Below the pieces are notes generated by a model, which was not told the DNA's origin, did no database searches, and saw nothing but the letters and a program-made list of their open reading frames with translations. Shown piece after piece: positions 1-7,626 of a stretch of DNA of 20,869 bases; the stretch's first letter is position 1, and the number at the start of each line of letters is the position of its first letter. Made by a program: the position numbers and the translations under genes. The DNA is from an uncultured Prevotella sp. (lineage in GTDB: Bacteria > Bacteroidota > Bacteroidia > Bacteroidales > Bacteroidaceae). The DNA lies in the NCBI GenBank assembly GCA_934230965.1, contig CAKQFW010000010.1, forward strand, positions 1-20,869. Direction: 5' to 3'.

Positions 1-470
1 CCTACGGCGGTAAGGGCGCTCATGGTGGTGGTGCCTTCTCGGGCAAAGACCCCTCAAAGGTTGACCGCTCGGCAGCATACGCCGCTCGACACATTGCTAA
101 GAACATGGTGGCCGCTGGCGTGGCCGACGAGATGCTCGTGCAGGTGAGCTACGCCATTGGTGTGGCACGACCCGTAAACATCTATGTAAACACCTACGGC
201 CGCTCGCACGTAAACATGACCGATGGCGAGATTGCAAAGAAGATTGAGGAGCTGTTTGACCTGCGTCCGAAGGCTATCGAGCGCACACTGAAACTGCGCC
301 AGCCCATCTACTTTGAGACCGCTGCCTACGGACACATGGGTCGCCAGTATCAGGTGGTAGAAAAGACCTTCACCTCTCATTATCACCCCACTAAGGTGAT
401 GCAGGTAGAACTGTTTACATGGGAGAAACTCGACCGCGTAGAGGATATACGCAAGGCCTTCGGGATTTAA
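1..470 (+). CDS. metK: S-adenosylmethionine synthetase, C-terminal part (cut by window edge)
   Basis: MetK joins ATP and methionine to make S-adenosylmethionine, the cell's main methyl donor; it acts in the cytosol. The reading frame is open from base 3 and ends with TAA at 468-470, giving about 155 residues of the C-terminal part. The glycine-rich loop [19 protein letters not shown], the family's conserved C-terminal signature, lies near the start of the visible part and settles the identification. The end, with ...[18 protein letters not shown], matches the usual Bacteroidota MetK terminus in style. The start codon and the N-terminal ATP-binding portion are outside the window. DUF4271 begins 9 bp after the stop, so the two may share a transcript. 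Confidence 0.96.
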   Translation, partial: YGGKGAHGGGAFSGKDPSKVDRSAAYAARHIAKNMVAAGVADEMLVQVSYAIGVARPVNIYVNTYGRSHVNMTDGEIAKKIEELFDLRPKAIERTLKLRQPIYFETAAYGHMGRQYQVVEKTFTSHYHPTKVMQVELFTWEKLDRVEDIRKAFGI

Positions 471-479
471 ACAACAACA

Positions 480-1517
480 ATGATCAATCAGAACGATTCG
501 ATAGCACACATCCATGAAGTGGGGGGCGGCCAGAGTGCCGCCTCCGACTCGTTGCAGCAGCCGCGCACCTGGCAGCCCACGGTGCGACAGGTGCTGTCGT
601 GGCTGCCACGCAATGCCACGCCCGCACAGCAAGACTCGGCCGTGCAAGCGCATATCAAGCCGTCGGACATCACCTGGAGCCAGTGCCCCGACACCCTGCA
701 CCTACCTGGGCAGCCCGTGGGCAAGAGTTTTAGAGATGTCAGTCTGCCGAAATATTATCGCGAGTCGTACTTCACAGGCAAGCCCTTCTTTCACCCCGAC
801 ATGTTTGGGGGCCGACAAGGGGTGGCTGGCGACCCCGTGCCCTACAGCATTGCTGGCGACAACATTATCACGCTGCTGCTGTTGGGCTGTTTTATTTTCG
901 GAGCTATGGCCTACGCTAAGTCGAAGACGTTTATGCACAGGCAGATACAGCGCTTCTTTCGCTCGTCGCGACGCGACGGACTGTCAGATATCAGCGAGAC
1001 GGGCACCGAGCTGCGCTTTCAGCTCTTCCTTGTTGTGCTCAACGCGCTGCTCATCGGCCTGGTCTACTTCTTCTACGTGCAGACCTATGTGGCCACCACT
1101 TTCATCATCGACCAGTATATGGTTATCGGCATCTTTGCCCTGGCCGTGCTGGGCTTTATCGGCATAAAGGCGCTGACGTATTGGCTCACCAGTTGGGTGT
1201 TCTTCGACCTGCAACGGGGCAAGCAGTGGCTCAAGTCGTGGCTCGTTATTATGTCGGCCGAAGGCATCTTGCTTTACCCTGTGGTGATGGTGCAAGCCTA
1301 CTTTGGCACGTCTATCGCTACCACCCTGTTGTGTGCCAGCATGATAGTGATATTGGCCCGTTTGCTGTCTTTTTATAAGGTGTATAACATCTTTTTCAGC
1401 GCAAGGCGGGCTATTGTGCAAAATTTTTTGTACTTTTGCACCCTTGAAATCATACCCATGGCCGCCCTATGGGGAATACTGACCATGATATGTAACTATC
1501 TGAAAGTAAATTTTTAA
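480..1517 (+). CDS. DUF4271 family multi-pass membrane protein
   Basis: This is a 345-residue protein of unknown function. DUF4271 proteins are a Bacteroidota family usually encoded beside hemD, as here. The first ~125 residues are hydrophilic and rich in Gln, Pro and Ser, with no signal peptide. From about residue 129 there are roughly six hydrophobic segments (near 129-147, 182-203, 210-238, 253-275, 279-305 and 315-342), so it is an integral inner-membrane protein. No catalytic motif is evident. The start is the ATG nine bases after metK. The gene ends 7 bp before hemD, which suggests co-transcription. A role linked to haem synthesis is only a guess from position. Confidence 0.88.
   Translation: MINQNDSIAHIHEVGGGQSAASDSLQQPRTWQPTVRQVLSWLPRNATPAQQDSAVQAHIKPSDITWSQCPDTLHLPGQPVGKSFRDVSLPKYYRESYFTGKPFFHPDMFGGRQGVAGDPVPYSIAGDNIITLLLLGCFIFGAMAYAKSKTFMHRQIQRFFRSSRRDGLSDISETGTELRFQLFLVVLNALLIGLVYFFYVQTYVATTFIIDQYMVIGIFALAVLGFIGIKALTYWLTSWVFFDLQRGKQWLKSWLVIMSAEGILLYPVVMVQAYFGTSIATTLLCASMIVILARLLSFYKVYNIFFSARRAIVQNFLYFCTLEIIPMAALWGILTMICNYLKVNF
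1414..1438 (+). promoter_or_regulatory. possible internal promoter for hemD inside the DUF4271 gene
   Basis: TACTTTTG at 1431-1438 fits the Bacteroidota -7 box TAnnTTTG, within an unusually AT-rich patch of the otherwise GC-richer DUF4271 coding sequence. It lies about 87 bp before the hemD start. The only upstream TTG (1414-1416) is about 14 bp away, shorter than the usual 19-21, so the -33 element is poor and this call is weak. Confidence 0.28.
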
Positions 1518-1524
1518 TATCATA

Positions 1525-2274
1525 ATGATTAAGAAAATTCTTGTATCGCAGCCCGAACCGTCGAGTGAAAAATCGCCTTATTTCGACATCGCTAAAGAGT
1601 ATGGCGTAGAACTTGTGTTCAGACCCTTTATCAAGGTAGAAGGACTGAGCTCAAAAGAATTCCGTCAGCAGAAAATTTCGCTGCTCGACTTTTCGGCTGT
1701 TGTGTTCACGTCGCGCCACGCTATCGACAACTACTTTACCCTGGCAAAGGATATGCGCATCACCATTCCTGAAGAGATGAAATATTTCTGCGTAACAGAA
1801 ACCATCGCCCTCTACATTCAGAAGTATGTGCAGTATCGCAAACGCAAGGTGTTCTTCGGTTCGACAGGACGTATCGACGACGTTATACCCTTGATGATGA
1901 AGCATAAGAACGAAAAGTATCTCGTGCCACTGAGCAGCGTGCACAACGACGATGTGGCAAAACTGCTCGACGCCAAGAAACTGAACCACACCGAGTGTGT
2001 AATGTATCGCACCGTGAGCAACGACTTTACTGAAGAAGAAGCACAACACTTCGACTGCGACATGCTGGTGTTCTTCTCGCCCTCAGGCATCAAGGCGTTC
2101 ACCAAAAACTTCCCCTCATTCAAACAGGGCGACGTGCGCATTGCCACCTTCGGCCCCGCCACCGCTAAGGCTGTGACCGACCAGGGCTTCCGTCTCGACC
2201 TCGAGGCTCCCACCAAAGAGCACCCCTCAATGACCGGCGCTCTGAAAGCTTATCTGGCAAAGAACAAAAAATAA
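1525..2274 (+). CDS. hemD: uroporphyrinogen-III synthase
   Basis: HemD closes and inverts ring D of hydroxymethylbilane to form uroporphyrinogen III, the branch point to haem, sirohaem and cobalamin. The 249-residue product has the two-lobed HemD pattern: 'KKILVSQPEP' at the N-terminus, the 'DFSAVVFTSRHAIDNYF' segment in the first lobe, and 'DMLVFFSPSGIKAFTKNF' followed by 'RIATFGPATAKAVTDQGF' in the second, where the family's nucleotide-fold loops lie. Sequence conservation in HemD is low, so the call rests on these segments, the length and the conserved position between DUF4271 and rnpA. It follows DUF4271 by 7 bp. Confidence 0.9.
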   Translation: MIKKILVSQPEPSSEKSPYFDIAKEYGVELVFRPFIKVEGLSSKEFRQQKISLLDFSAVVFTSRHAIDNYFTLAKDMRITIPEEMKYFCVTETIALYIQKYVQYRKRKVFFGSTGRIDDVIPLMMKHKNEKYLVPLSSVHNDDVAKLLDAKKLNHTECVMYRTVSNDFTEEEAQHFDCDMLVFFSPSGIKAFTKNFPSFKQGDVRIATFGPATAKAVTDQGFRLDLEAPTKEHPSMTGALKAYLAKNKK

Positions 2275-2299
2275 TATATTTTTTTTCGCTTTTACTGTT

Positions 2300-2779
2300 A
2301 TGACAACGCTACAGGCTGATAACACGCTACGCTACACCTTCAGAAAAAACGAAAGGCTGTGCAGCGTGAAGCTTACCGACCGACTGTTTCAGGGCGGGGG
2401 CAGCAAGGCCATGTCGGCTTTTCCTCTGCGCATGGTGTATCTGCCCATCAACAAGGTGAACGCGGACGACCCCTGTGCTCAGGTGCTGGTGAGCGTGTCG
2501 AAACGGCATTTTCACCACGCCGTTGACCGCAACCGCGTGAAACGACAGATACGCGAAGCCTATCGCCTGAATAAGCATACCGTGTGGCAAGCTATGCAGC
2601 AACACATGCCGCAAAAGCAGCTGCTCATAGCCTTTATCTACATAGACAGTCAGCACCACAGCAGCCGCACCATTCACACCAAGATGGTGAGCATGCTGAA
2701 CCGACTGGCCGAACGCATCATAAAGCAAGGGCCAACGGCACAAGGCCAAGAGAACAAAGATAACACGCCTGAGCAATGA
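2300..2779 (+). CDS. rnpA: ribonuclease P protein component
   Basis: RnpA is the basic protein subunit of RNase P. It helps the catalytic RNA bind and cleave the 5' leader of precursor tRNAs. The 159-residue product carries the family signature [14 protein letters not shown] (about residues 76-89), preceded by [14 protein letters not shown], both typical of the RnpA fold. The C-terminal ~25 residues are polar and probably disordered. The last codon and stop overlap the yidD start (ATGA, 4 bp), which implies translational coupling. As in other Bacteroidota, rnpA is not next to rpmH here but sits with hemD and yidD. Confidence 0.95.
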   Translation: MTTLQADNTLRYTFRKNERLCSVKLTDRLFQGGGSKAMSAFPLRMVYLPINKVNADDPCAQVLVSVSKRHFHHAVDRNRVKRQIREAYRLNKHTVWQAMQQHMPQKQLLIAFIYIDSQHHSSRTIHTKMVSMLNRLAERIIKQGPTAQGQENKDNTPEQ

Positions 2780-3120
2780 AACAGCACCGTGTGAGCGAGG
2801 CCGTAAGAAAAGCCCTGAAAAAGGTGGCCCACGCCATGCTATGGGCGCTGCGGCATCCGCTAAAAGCCATCGCTTGGATACTGACGGGCTGCCTGTTGCT
2901 GCCCATCGTGTTCTACCAGCGCTTTATCACGCCCTACACGCCTCCCGCCTGCCGCTTCACACCCACCTGCTCTGAATATGCCCGACAGGCCCTCATCATT
3001 CACGGCCCCATCAAAGGTTTGCTACTGGCCATCTGGCGCATACTGAGATGCAACCCCTGGGGAGGCAGCGGATACGACCCCGTGCCACCTAAGAAGGGAA
3101 AAGTGAAAAGGGAAAAGTGA
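2776..3120 (+). CDS. yidD: YidD-family membrane protein insertion efficiency factor
   Basis: YidD is a small membrane-associated protein thought to assist YidC-dependent insertion of membrane proteins. The 114-residue product has an N-terminal amphipathic or hydrophobic stretch (residues ~18-48), then the family core [27 protein letters not shown] and [15 protein letters not shown], with the three conserved cysteines at 59, 65 and 92. Family members usually end soon after GYDPVP. Here about ten extra Lys-rich residues ([10 protein letters not shown]) are encoded by a 14-bp tandem repeat that also supplies the stop codon, so the tail is probably a repeat-derived addition. The gene overlaps rnpA by 4 bp. 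Confidence 0.95.
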   Translation: MKQHRVSEAVRKALKKVAHAMLWALRHPLKAIAWILTGCLLLPIVFYQRFITPYTPPACRFTPTCSEYARQALIIHGPIKGLLLAIWRILRCNPWGGSGYDPVPPKKGKVKREK

Positions 3121-3123
3121 AAA
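3096..3123 (+). repeat. 14-bp perfect tandem repeat across the yidD stop codon
   Basis: GGGAAAAGTGAAAA occurs twice in tandem, at 3096-3109 and 3110-3123. It encodes the last residues of YidD and its TGA stop. The 16-mer GGGAAAAGTGAAAAAT at 3110-3125 recurs exactly on the minus strand at 20027-20012, in the 3' end of the RteC-like gene. It leads directly into the 9-bp array. Confidence 0.9.
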
Positions 3124-3138
3124 ATAAGGGATAAATGG

Positions 3139-3210
3139 CCCTATAAGCCTTATAAGTCTTATAAGTCCCATAAGACCTATAGGACCTATAAGCCCTATAA
3201 CCCCCATAAG
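3139..3210 (+). repeat. 9-bp tandem array (CCTATAAG family), array 1, before tyrS
   Basis: Eight contiguous 9-bp units run from 3139 to 3210: CCCTATAAG, CCTTATAAG, TCTTATAAG, TCCCATAAG, ACCTATAGG, ACCTATAAG, CCCTATAAC, CCCCATAAG. The unit core CTTATAAG/CCTATAGG is nearly self-complementary. The array fills the yidD-tyrS gap and ends 56 bp before the tyrS start. It belongs to the same family as the arrays at 11891-12007 and 15757-15892, in the same orientation relative to transcription. Confidence 0.93.
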
Positions 3211-3266
3211 CCCCAGAAAGCCGAAACATTGCCCCTAAAAGAAACAACAAAAACCCAATAATAATT

Positions 3267-4568
3267 ATGATAAAGAATTTCGTTGAAGAACTGCGCTGGC
3301 GCGGTATGCTGGCACAGATAATGCCGGGCACCGAAGAACTTCTGCAAAAAGAAATGGTGACCGCATACCTCGGCACCGACCCCACCGCCGACTCATTGCA
3401 CATCGGACACCTCTGCGGCATCATGATGCTGCGCCACTTGCAGCGCTGCGGACATAAGCCCATCATCCTCGTTGGTGGAGCCACAGGTATGATTGGCGAC
3501 CCCTCGGGCAAGAGCCAGGAGCGTAACCTGCTCGACGCCGAGACGCTGTATCACAACCAAGAGTGCATCAAACAGCAGGTGGCTAAGTTCCTCGACTTTG
3601 ACGCTGAGGGCCCCAACGCCGCCGAGATGGTGAACAACTACGACTGGATGAAGGATTTCACCTTCCTCGACTTTGCACGTACCGTAGGCAAGCACATCAC
3701 CGTAAACTATATGATGGCGAAGGAGAGCGTGCAGCAGCGTCTGAACGGTACCTCGCGCGACGGACTGTCGTTCACCGAGTTTACCTATCAGTTGCTTCAG
3801 GGCTACGACTTCTTGCACCTGTACCAGGCTAAGGGCTGCAAACTGCAGTTGGGTGGCAACGACCAGTGGGGTAACATGACCACTGGTACCGAGCTTATTC
3901 GCCGCACGCTGGGCAACGAGGCCGAGGCTTTCGCCCTCACCTGCCCCCTCATCACCAAGGCCGACGGTAAGAAGTTTGGTAAGACCGAGAGCGGTAACGT
4001 ATGGCTCGATCCGAAGCGCACCACTCCTTACTCGTTCTACCAGTTCTGGCTGAACGTGAGCGACGACGACGCTGAACGCTACATCAAGATATTTACATCG
4101 CTGGAGCGCGAAACCATCGAGGCACTGGTTGAAGAGCATAAGCAAGACCCAGGACGACGCATCCTGCAGAAGCGTCTGGCCGAAGAGGTTACCACCATGG
4201 TACACTCGAAAGAAGACCTGGAGATGGCGCAAGAGGCATCAAGCATTCTCTTTGGTAAGGGTACAAAAGAAACGCTGCAGAAGTTTGACGAGGCTACACT
4301 GCTCTCTATCTTCGAGGGTGTGCCCCACTTCACGCTGCCGAAAGATCAGCTGGGTCAGCCCGCCGTTGAACTCTTCACCCGCGACGACGTGAAGGTGTTT
4401 GCCTCAAAGGGCGAAATGCGTAAGCTGGTGCAAGGTGGCGGCGTATCGCTGAACAAAGAAAAACTGGCTACCTTCGACCAAACCATCACTGCCGAAGACC
4501 TGATCGATGGCAAATATCTGCTGGTACAGCGCGGCAAGAAAAACTATTACCTCATCACCGTGAAGTAA
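3267..4568 (+). CDS. tyrS: tyrosyl-tRNA synthetase
   Basis: TyrS charges tRNA-Tyr with tyrosine in the cytosol. The 433-residue product is a full-length class I synthetase. The HIGH motif is at residues 45-48 (DSLHIGHL), and the KMSKS-equivalent loop is KFGKT at 236-240. The tyrosine-binding segments '[15 protein letters not shown]' and '[11 protein letters not shown]' lie between them. The C-terminal ~70 residues, with '[17 protein letters not shown]', form the S4-like tRNA-binding domain. The start is the ATG after an A-rich leader, as is common in this phylum. The leader contains 9-bp array 1, and the gene is closed by a strong terminator at 4598-4632. Confidence 0.97.
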   Translation: MIKNFVEELRWRGMLAQIMPGTEELLQKEMVTAYLGTDPTADSLHIGHLCGIMMLRHLQRCGHKPIILVGGATGMIGDPSGKSQERNLLDAETLYHNQECIKQQVAKFLDFDAEGPNAAEMVNNYDWMKDFTFLDFARTVGKHITVNYMMAKESVQQRLNGTSRDGLSFTEFTYQLLQGYDFLHLYQAKGCKLQLGGNDQWGNMTTGTELIRRTLGNEAEAFALTCPLITKADGKKFGKTESGNVWLDPKRTTPYSFYQFWLNVSDDDAERYIKIFTSLERETIEALVEEHKQDPGRRILQKRLAEEVTTMVHSKEDLEMAQEASSILFGKGTKETLQKFDEATLLSIFEGVPHFTLPKDQLGQPAVELFTRDDVKVFASKGEMRKLVQGGGVSLNKEKLATFDQTITAEDLIDGKYLLVQRGKKNYYLITVK

Positions 4569-4597
4569 TAAGCTCTTTCTTACGAAAAAAGAAAAAG

Positions 4598-4632
4598 GGG
4601 GCCGTTGAGCAAAACCATAGCTCAACGGCCCC
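4598..4632. terminator. bidirectional intrinsic terminator between tyrS and the secreted-protein gene
   Basis: A 13-bp perfect stem, GGGGCCGTTGAGC (4598-4610) with GCTCAACGGCCCC (4620-4632), has a 9-nt loop. On the plus strand a T-rich stretch follows (TTTATCCGTTTTT). On the minus strand the exit is even more T-rich, from the A-run at 4584-4596. It lies between two convergent genes and can serve both. Confidence 0.93.
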
Positions 4633-4664
4633 TTTATCCGTTTTTAAGGCTCTACAGCCTTTTA

Positions 4665-6272
4665 TTATTTCACAACCTTAACCGTCTTCACGCTGCCATC
4701 GGCAAAGCGTGTGAGGCGCAAGTTAATGCCCTTGGTGGCTGCGGGCAGACGTCGGCCTGTAAGGTCATACCACTCGGTGCTAACAGCCTTCTGAGCGCTC
4801 TCGGCGCTGCTGATGCCCGATACTACGCTATCCTTATCGGTGGCGATATCGTAAACAAGGCGGTCAGAAACATATTCTTTACCATTAACCTTGTAGACCA
4901 TCTCTACACCGATGGTGCTCTTCGGACCTGTGGCCTTGCTGAAGTATACGTAGCGCTTGGTATCGCTCTTATAGAAATAGTTGTAGTCGTGATACTTATA
5001 GGGCACGTCTGTGAGGTCTTTGCCAGCCTTCAAACCAGGATAGTCGGTGGTGGTGAAGGTGTAGAGGGCACCGTCAACATAGATGCGGAAGGCGAGGTCG
5101 TCTTCGTTCAGCACGTTGCCATCAAGGTCTTTACGGTCGGCGGTGAAGATAAACTCGTCATATTTGTCTGTCACCGTGTAGCACGATATCTCGCCATCAG
5201 TGCCAGTATATATCTTCGGTGTAGCGGGTTTTATAGTGCTTTGTGTGGCAGGCGTAAGCGTTACCTTGTTATAGCTCTGCAGCACTGAAACGCTGGTTTC
5301 GCCCTCTGGCACATAGCCCACAGCCATGCTCTGCACGGGGTCGTTGAAGGTGTAAGAGCCATCGGCGGCGTTGAAGGCCAGGGGGAAGGTTTTCTTCAGC
5401 GAGAAGCTATCATCCAGATTCTTCTCTGCACACACGGTGAAGTAAGGATACTCGCTGAAGTCGTAGCCCAAAACCTCGGTGCTCACCCAGTATTGTCCGT
5501 CTTTCTCCTTGGTGGCTTTCACCCAAGCCTGTGGATAGGAGGGGTAGAGGCCCTTAATATATAAGGTGTTGCCATCGTCTTCAAGGCTTACCTTTACCGA
5601 TGCCTCTTTAAGTTTCCTGGTGTTGGTGTCGCGACAGGTAAGGGTGAAGTATTGTACGTTGTTATCAACATTGGCGGCAGGAATGATGCGCACAAAGGTG
5701 CCCTGCTGATACATGGTGCCCACGGCCTTCTTGCTAACAATGGCTATGTCGGGGCAGATGCTGGTGGTTTCGGGGGTGAGCACACCAGTGGTGGGGTCGA
5801 TGTTGAACACGATGTCTTGGTCGTACAGCACATCGCTCTCGGCATTTAAACCGCCTTTACCCTGTTCGTCGGCCGAAACAAAGATGTAGTCGTCGTCGGT
5901 GTTAACAGCGTGAAACACGGTCTGGCCGTTCTTAAAGGTAAGCTTCTTGCCATCGGCCGACAGTTGGCCCTTCAGCCAAGCGGGCATGGTGCGGGTGGCC
6001 AGCGGACACTTCATATACACCTCGCCATTGGCAGCATATACCATGGTAAGCTCTGAGTGGTTCTCGCTCAGGTAGCCCATTCCACCATCGTAAGGGTCGA
6101 GGTTTAACAGGTCGACATAATAGTGGCGCTCGTCGCCAGCGGGAGGCGTGGTGATAACGCCCTGCTTGGTGGGGTCGGTGGTGTCGTTGCTGGCACTATC
6201 GTCAGCAAAAAGTGTCTGTGCGTTGCTCAAGAAGGCAAGCATCATTGACATAAAAAGTAAAATTCTCTTCAT
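4665..6272 (-). CDS. secreted protein of unknown function with a Prevotella-type C-terminal sorting tail
   Basis: This is a 535-residue exported protein. I take the ATG at 6272 because it begins a clear Sec signal peptide (MKRILLFMSMMLAFLSNAQ, residues 1-~23). An in-frame ATG ten codons upstream would spoil it and overlap the promoter. The body is rich in Thr, Asp, Gly and Tyr with alternating hydrophobic residues, suggesting beta-sheet modules. I recognise no enzyme domain. The last ~38 residues (EWYDLTGRRL...KGINLRLTRFADGSVKTVKVVK) resemble the C-terminal sorting tails of Prevotella and Porphyromonas proteins secreted by the type IX system. Delivery to the cell surface or outside is inferred from that tail. 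It is monocistronic, with its own promoter. Confidence 0.87.
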   Translation of the reverse strand: MKRILLFMSMMLAFLSNAQTLFADDSASNDTTDPTKQGVITTPPAGDERHYYVDLLNLDPYDGGMGYLSENHSELTMVYAANGEVYMKCPLATRTMPAWLKGQLSADGKKLTFKNGQTVFHAVNTDDDYIFVSADEQGKGGLNAESDVLYDQDIVFNIDPTTGVLTPETTSICPDIAIVSKKAVGTMYQQGTFVRIIPAANVDNNVQYFTLTCRDTNTRKLKEASVKVSLEDDGNTLYIKGLYPSYPQAWVKATKEKDGQYWVSTEVLGYDFSEYPYFTVCAEKNLDDSFSLKKTFPLAFNAADGSYTFNDPVQSMAVGYVPEGETSVSVLQSYNKVTLTPATQSTIKPATPKIYTGTDGEISCYTVTDKYDEFIFTADRKDLDGNVLNEDDLAFRIYVDGALYTFTTTDYPGLKAGKDLTDVPYKYHDYNYFYKSDTKRYVYFSKATGPKSTIGVEMVYKVNGKEYVSDRLVYDIATDKDSVVSGISSAESAQKAVSTEWYDLTGRRLPAATKGINLRLTRFADGSVKTVKVVK

Positions 6273-6299
6273 AAAATAATCGGTTTTTGTTGTTGCTTG

Positions 6300-6307
6300 C
6301 AAAGGTA
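6300..6307 (-). promoter_or_regulatory. -7 box of the secreted-protein gene
   Basis: On the minus strand 6307-6300 reads TACCTTTG, a match to TAnnTTTG, followed by GC. It lies 27 bp before the ATG at 6272, leaving a leader of only about 20 nt. No good TTTG -33 box is found at the expected distance, so the upstream half is weak. Confidence 0.6.
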
Positions 6308-6661
6308 AGCATTATTTTGTCATTTTTATGTAATGTGGCGAAGCAAAGCGCTCACTTGTCAATGCTTTTTGCTATTTTTATGAATTATTATTCATTTATC
6401 ATGCTCTTTTCTATGCCTTTTGCTCATGCGCTCAACGCTTCGAAAACAATGTTTTTTCATGTTTGTATGAATTTTGATACCGCTTATATTTGCTTTCGCT
6501 TGCACAGCGCAGTACCTTTGCATCAGCGAAAGGGAAGAAGGAGAGATAACGCCGGCAATCATACCTCACTGACATCCTGCATCGCACACCTTAATAAATA
6601 TTATAAAAAAACAAACACACAAGTTTAACCATTTAATCTAAAAAAGAAAGGAAAACACATT
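6308..6661. other. divergent intergenic region with the HU-gene leader
   Basis: These ~350 bp separate the divergent secreted-protein and HU genes. The left half (6308-6480) is AT-rich and holds no convincing gene; a 113-codon open frame here lacks any protein-like character. The right part holds the HU promoter (6489-6520) and a transcribed leader of about 135 nt. That leader ends in a purine-rich stretch (AAAAAAGAAAGGAAAACAC) just before the HU ATG, which probably acts as the ribosome-binding region. Confidence 0.7.
6489..6520 (+). promoter_or_regulatory. Bacteroidota-type promoter for the HU/smalltalk genes
   Basis: TTTG at 6489-6492, a 20-bp spacer and TACCTTTG at 6513-6520 match the TTTG-N19-21-TAnnTTTG consensus closely. 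The predicted transcript would start near 6527 and carry a leader of about 135 nt. Confidence 0.8.
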
Positions 6662-7102
6662 ATGGCAGTAAATTACAAACTTTATCAGGCAAAACGTAGT
6701 GACAAATTCAATGGCAAGTGGTACGGACGCGTGCAGCACAACGGCACCATCGACACTAAGCAACTGGCCACCATCATGCAGCGCAACTGTACCGTGAAGG
6801 AGAGCGACATCGTAGCAGTGCTGACCGAGCTGGTGGAGGTAATGAACGACCAACTGCAGAACTCGATGATTGTGAAGCTCGATGGCTTCGGCACCTTCCG
6901 TTTGGCCATGAACTCGGCTCCCGCCGACACCGCCAAGGACTGGACTGTAGCGAAGAATGTACGCGGTCTGCACGTCAACTTCATGCCGCAGGGCACTCGC
7001 AACGCCGCTAACGGCAACTTTGAGCGCACCTTCCTCAAGAACGTGAAGATACAGGAGGCCGCCGACTATACCAAGCCTGAGGCGGAACAGAATAAGGAAT
7101 AA
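6662..7102 (+). CDS. HU-family DNA-binding protein (Bacteroidota HU-related type)
   Basis: This is a 146-residue member of the HU/IHF-like family that binds and bends DNA in the nucleoid. It is the longer Bacteroidota 'HU-related' form rather than the ~90-residue classical HU. The N-terminus (MAVNYKLYQAKRSDKFNGKWYGRV) is typical of that form. A helical dimerisation region follows (residues ~30-65), then VKLDGFGTFRLAMNS, the conserved entry into the DNA-binding beta-arm, and GLHVNFMPQGT near residue 100. The last ~15 residues are acidic. It is followed after 28 bp by the smalltalk gene, a pairing seen repeatedly in Bacteroides and Prevotella. Confidence 0.93.
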   Translation: MAVNYKLYQAKRSDKFNGKWYGRVQHNGTIDTKQLATIMQRNCTVKESDIVAVLTELVEVMNDQLQNSMIVKLDGFGTFRLAMNSAPADTAKDWTVAKNVRGLHVNFMPQGTRNAANGNFERTFLKNVKIQEAADYTKPEAEQNKE

Positions 7103-7130
7103 TATATAGTAACCTTAAAAATCGGATACC

Positions 7131-7283
7131 ATGAGCAAAATTAACATTAATGTGTGGCAGGTGATTGTGAAGGTCATCATCGCCGTGGCCACCACTATTC
7201 TCGGTGCTATTGGCATTGGAAATGGTGACGATAACGGCGACTCGCCACCCGGCGGCAACGCGGGGCAACCGCTACCCGCCTAA
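7131..7283 (+). CDS. smalltalk-family micro-protein (50 aa)
   Basis: A 50-residue open frame starts at ATG 7131 and ends with TAA at 7281-7283. One hydrophobic helix (residues ~8-32, VWQVIVKVIIAVATTILGAI) is followed by a Gly/Asp/Pro-rich tail. The short N-terminus with a Lys in the helix, and the position directly downstream of an HU-family gene, fit the 'smalltalk' small-protein family of human-associated Bacteroidota. The function is unknown; a single membrane-spanning or membrane-associated topology is likely. The family call is from memory of the pattern and position, not from an alignment. Confidence 0.78.
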   Translation: MSKININVWQVIVKVIIAVATTILGAIGIGNGDDNGDSPPGGNAGQPLPA

Positions 7284-7290
7284 CAAACTG

Positions 7291-7328
7291 AACAGTGTAG
7301 ACAGAACAGTGTAGACAGAACAGTGTAG
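7291..7328 (+). repeat. 14-bp tandem repeat in the smalltalk 3' UTR
   Basis: AACAGTGTAGACAG occurs at 7291-7304 and 7305-7318, with a partial third copy AACAGTGTAG at 7319-7328. It starts 8 bp after the smalltalk stop and lies before the terminator, so it should be in the transcript. Confidence 0.92.
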
Positions 7329-7360
7329 CACTGTATAGCGTAGAAAAATAAACTATGTAG

Positions 7361-7390
7361 AAACAAAACAATGTAAAACAAAACAATGTA
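7361..7390 (+). repeat. 15-bp tandem repeat before the HU/smalltalk terminator
   Basis: AAACAAAACAATGTA occurs twice in tandem (7361-7375, 7376-7390). It shares the theme '-GTA' plus A/C-rich linker with the 14-bp repeat upstream, so the two may be diverged versions of one sequence. Confidence 0.9.
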
Positions 7391-7397
7391 AAACAAC

Positions 7398-7436
7398 AAA
7401 AGGTCTTGACGCAGTGCGCATACGTCAAGACCTTTT
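7398..7436. terminator. bidirectional intrinsic terminator between smalltalk and comM
   Basis: A 14-bp perfect stem, AAAAGGTCTTGACG (7398-7411) with CGTCAAGACCTTTT (7423-7436), has an 11-nt loop and a T6 run (7433-7438). The A-run on the left gives a T-tract on the minus strand too, so it can end both HU/smalltalk (+) and comM (-) transcripts. Confidence 0.94.
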
Positions 7437-7600
7437 TTCTTGCGCTATCGTTTCGAACCTATGCAATTTTTGCACAAGTTATGTTTATTCTTTAGGTTCT
7501 TCTTACTTATAAATGTTACGTTTATAACGAACAATAGAAGAATTGTTTTTGTTGATAATCAACCCTTTTGTTCAAACTGTTCAAACAGTAATATTTCTTA

Positions 7601-7626
7601 CATCAATCTATTTACATCAATCTATC
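7601..7626 (-). repeat. direct duplication spanning the comM stop codon
   Basis: AGATTGATGTAA is present twice on the minus strand, 14 bp apart, within 7601-7626. The upstream copy encodes the comM end R-L-M-stop; the second copy lies just beyond the stop. Confidence 0.85.

Larger units (their letters stand above)
7284..7611. other. convergent intergenic region between smalltalk and comM
   Basis: This ~330-bp gap holds two tandem repeats (7291-7328, 7361-7390), a strong terminator (7398-7436), and an AT-rich remainder (7440-7600). The remainder contains a GTTCAAAC direct repeat near 7570-7588 and one copy of a 14-bp duplication at the comM stop. No open frame in it looks real. Confidence 0.75.

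Noticed and set aside
3022..3207. minus-strand frame encoding GLIGPIGLMGLIRLI
   Set aside because: This is a translation of array 1 in the reverse frame with no start context; the repeat explains it.
4605..5288. 227-codon plus-strand open frame
   Set aside because: It is antisense to the C-terminal half of the secreted-protein gene and starts inside the terminator stem; it has no recognisable domain.
6287..6628. 113-codon plus-strand open frame before HU
   Set aside because: It crosses the HU promoter, is Phe/Met-rich from AT-rich DNA, and resembles no protein family; treated as intergenic.
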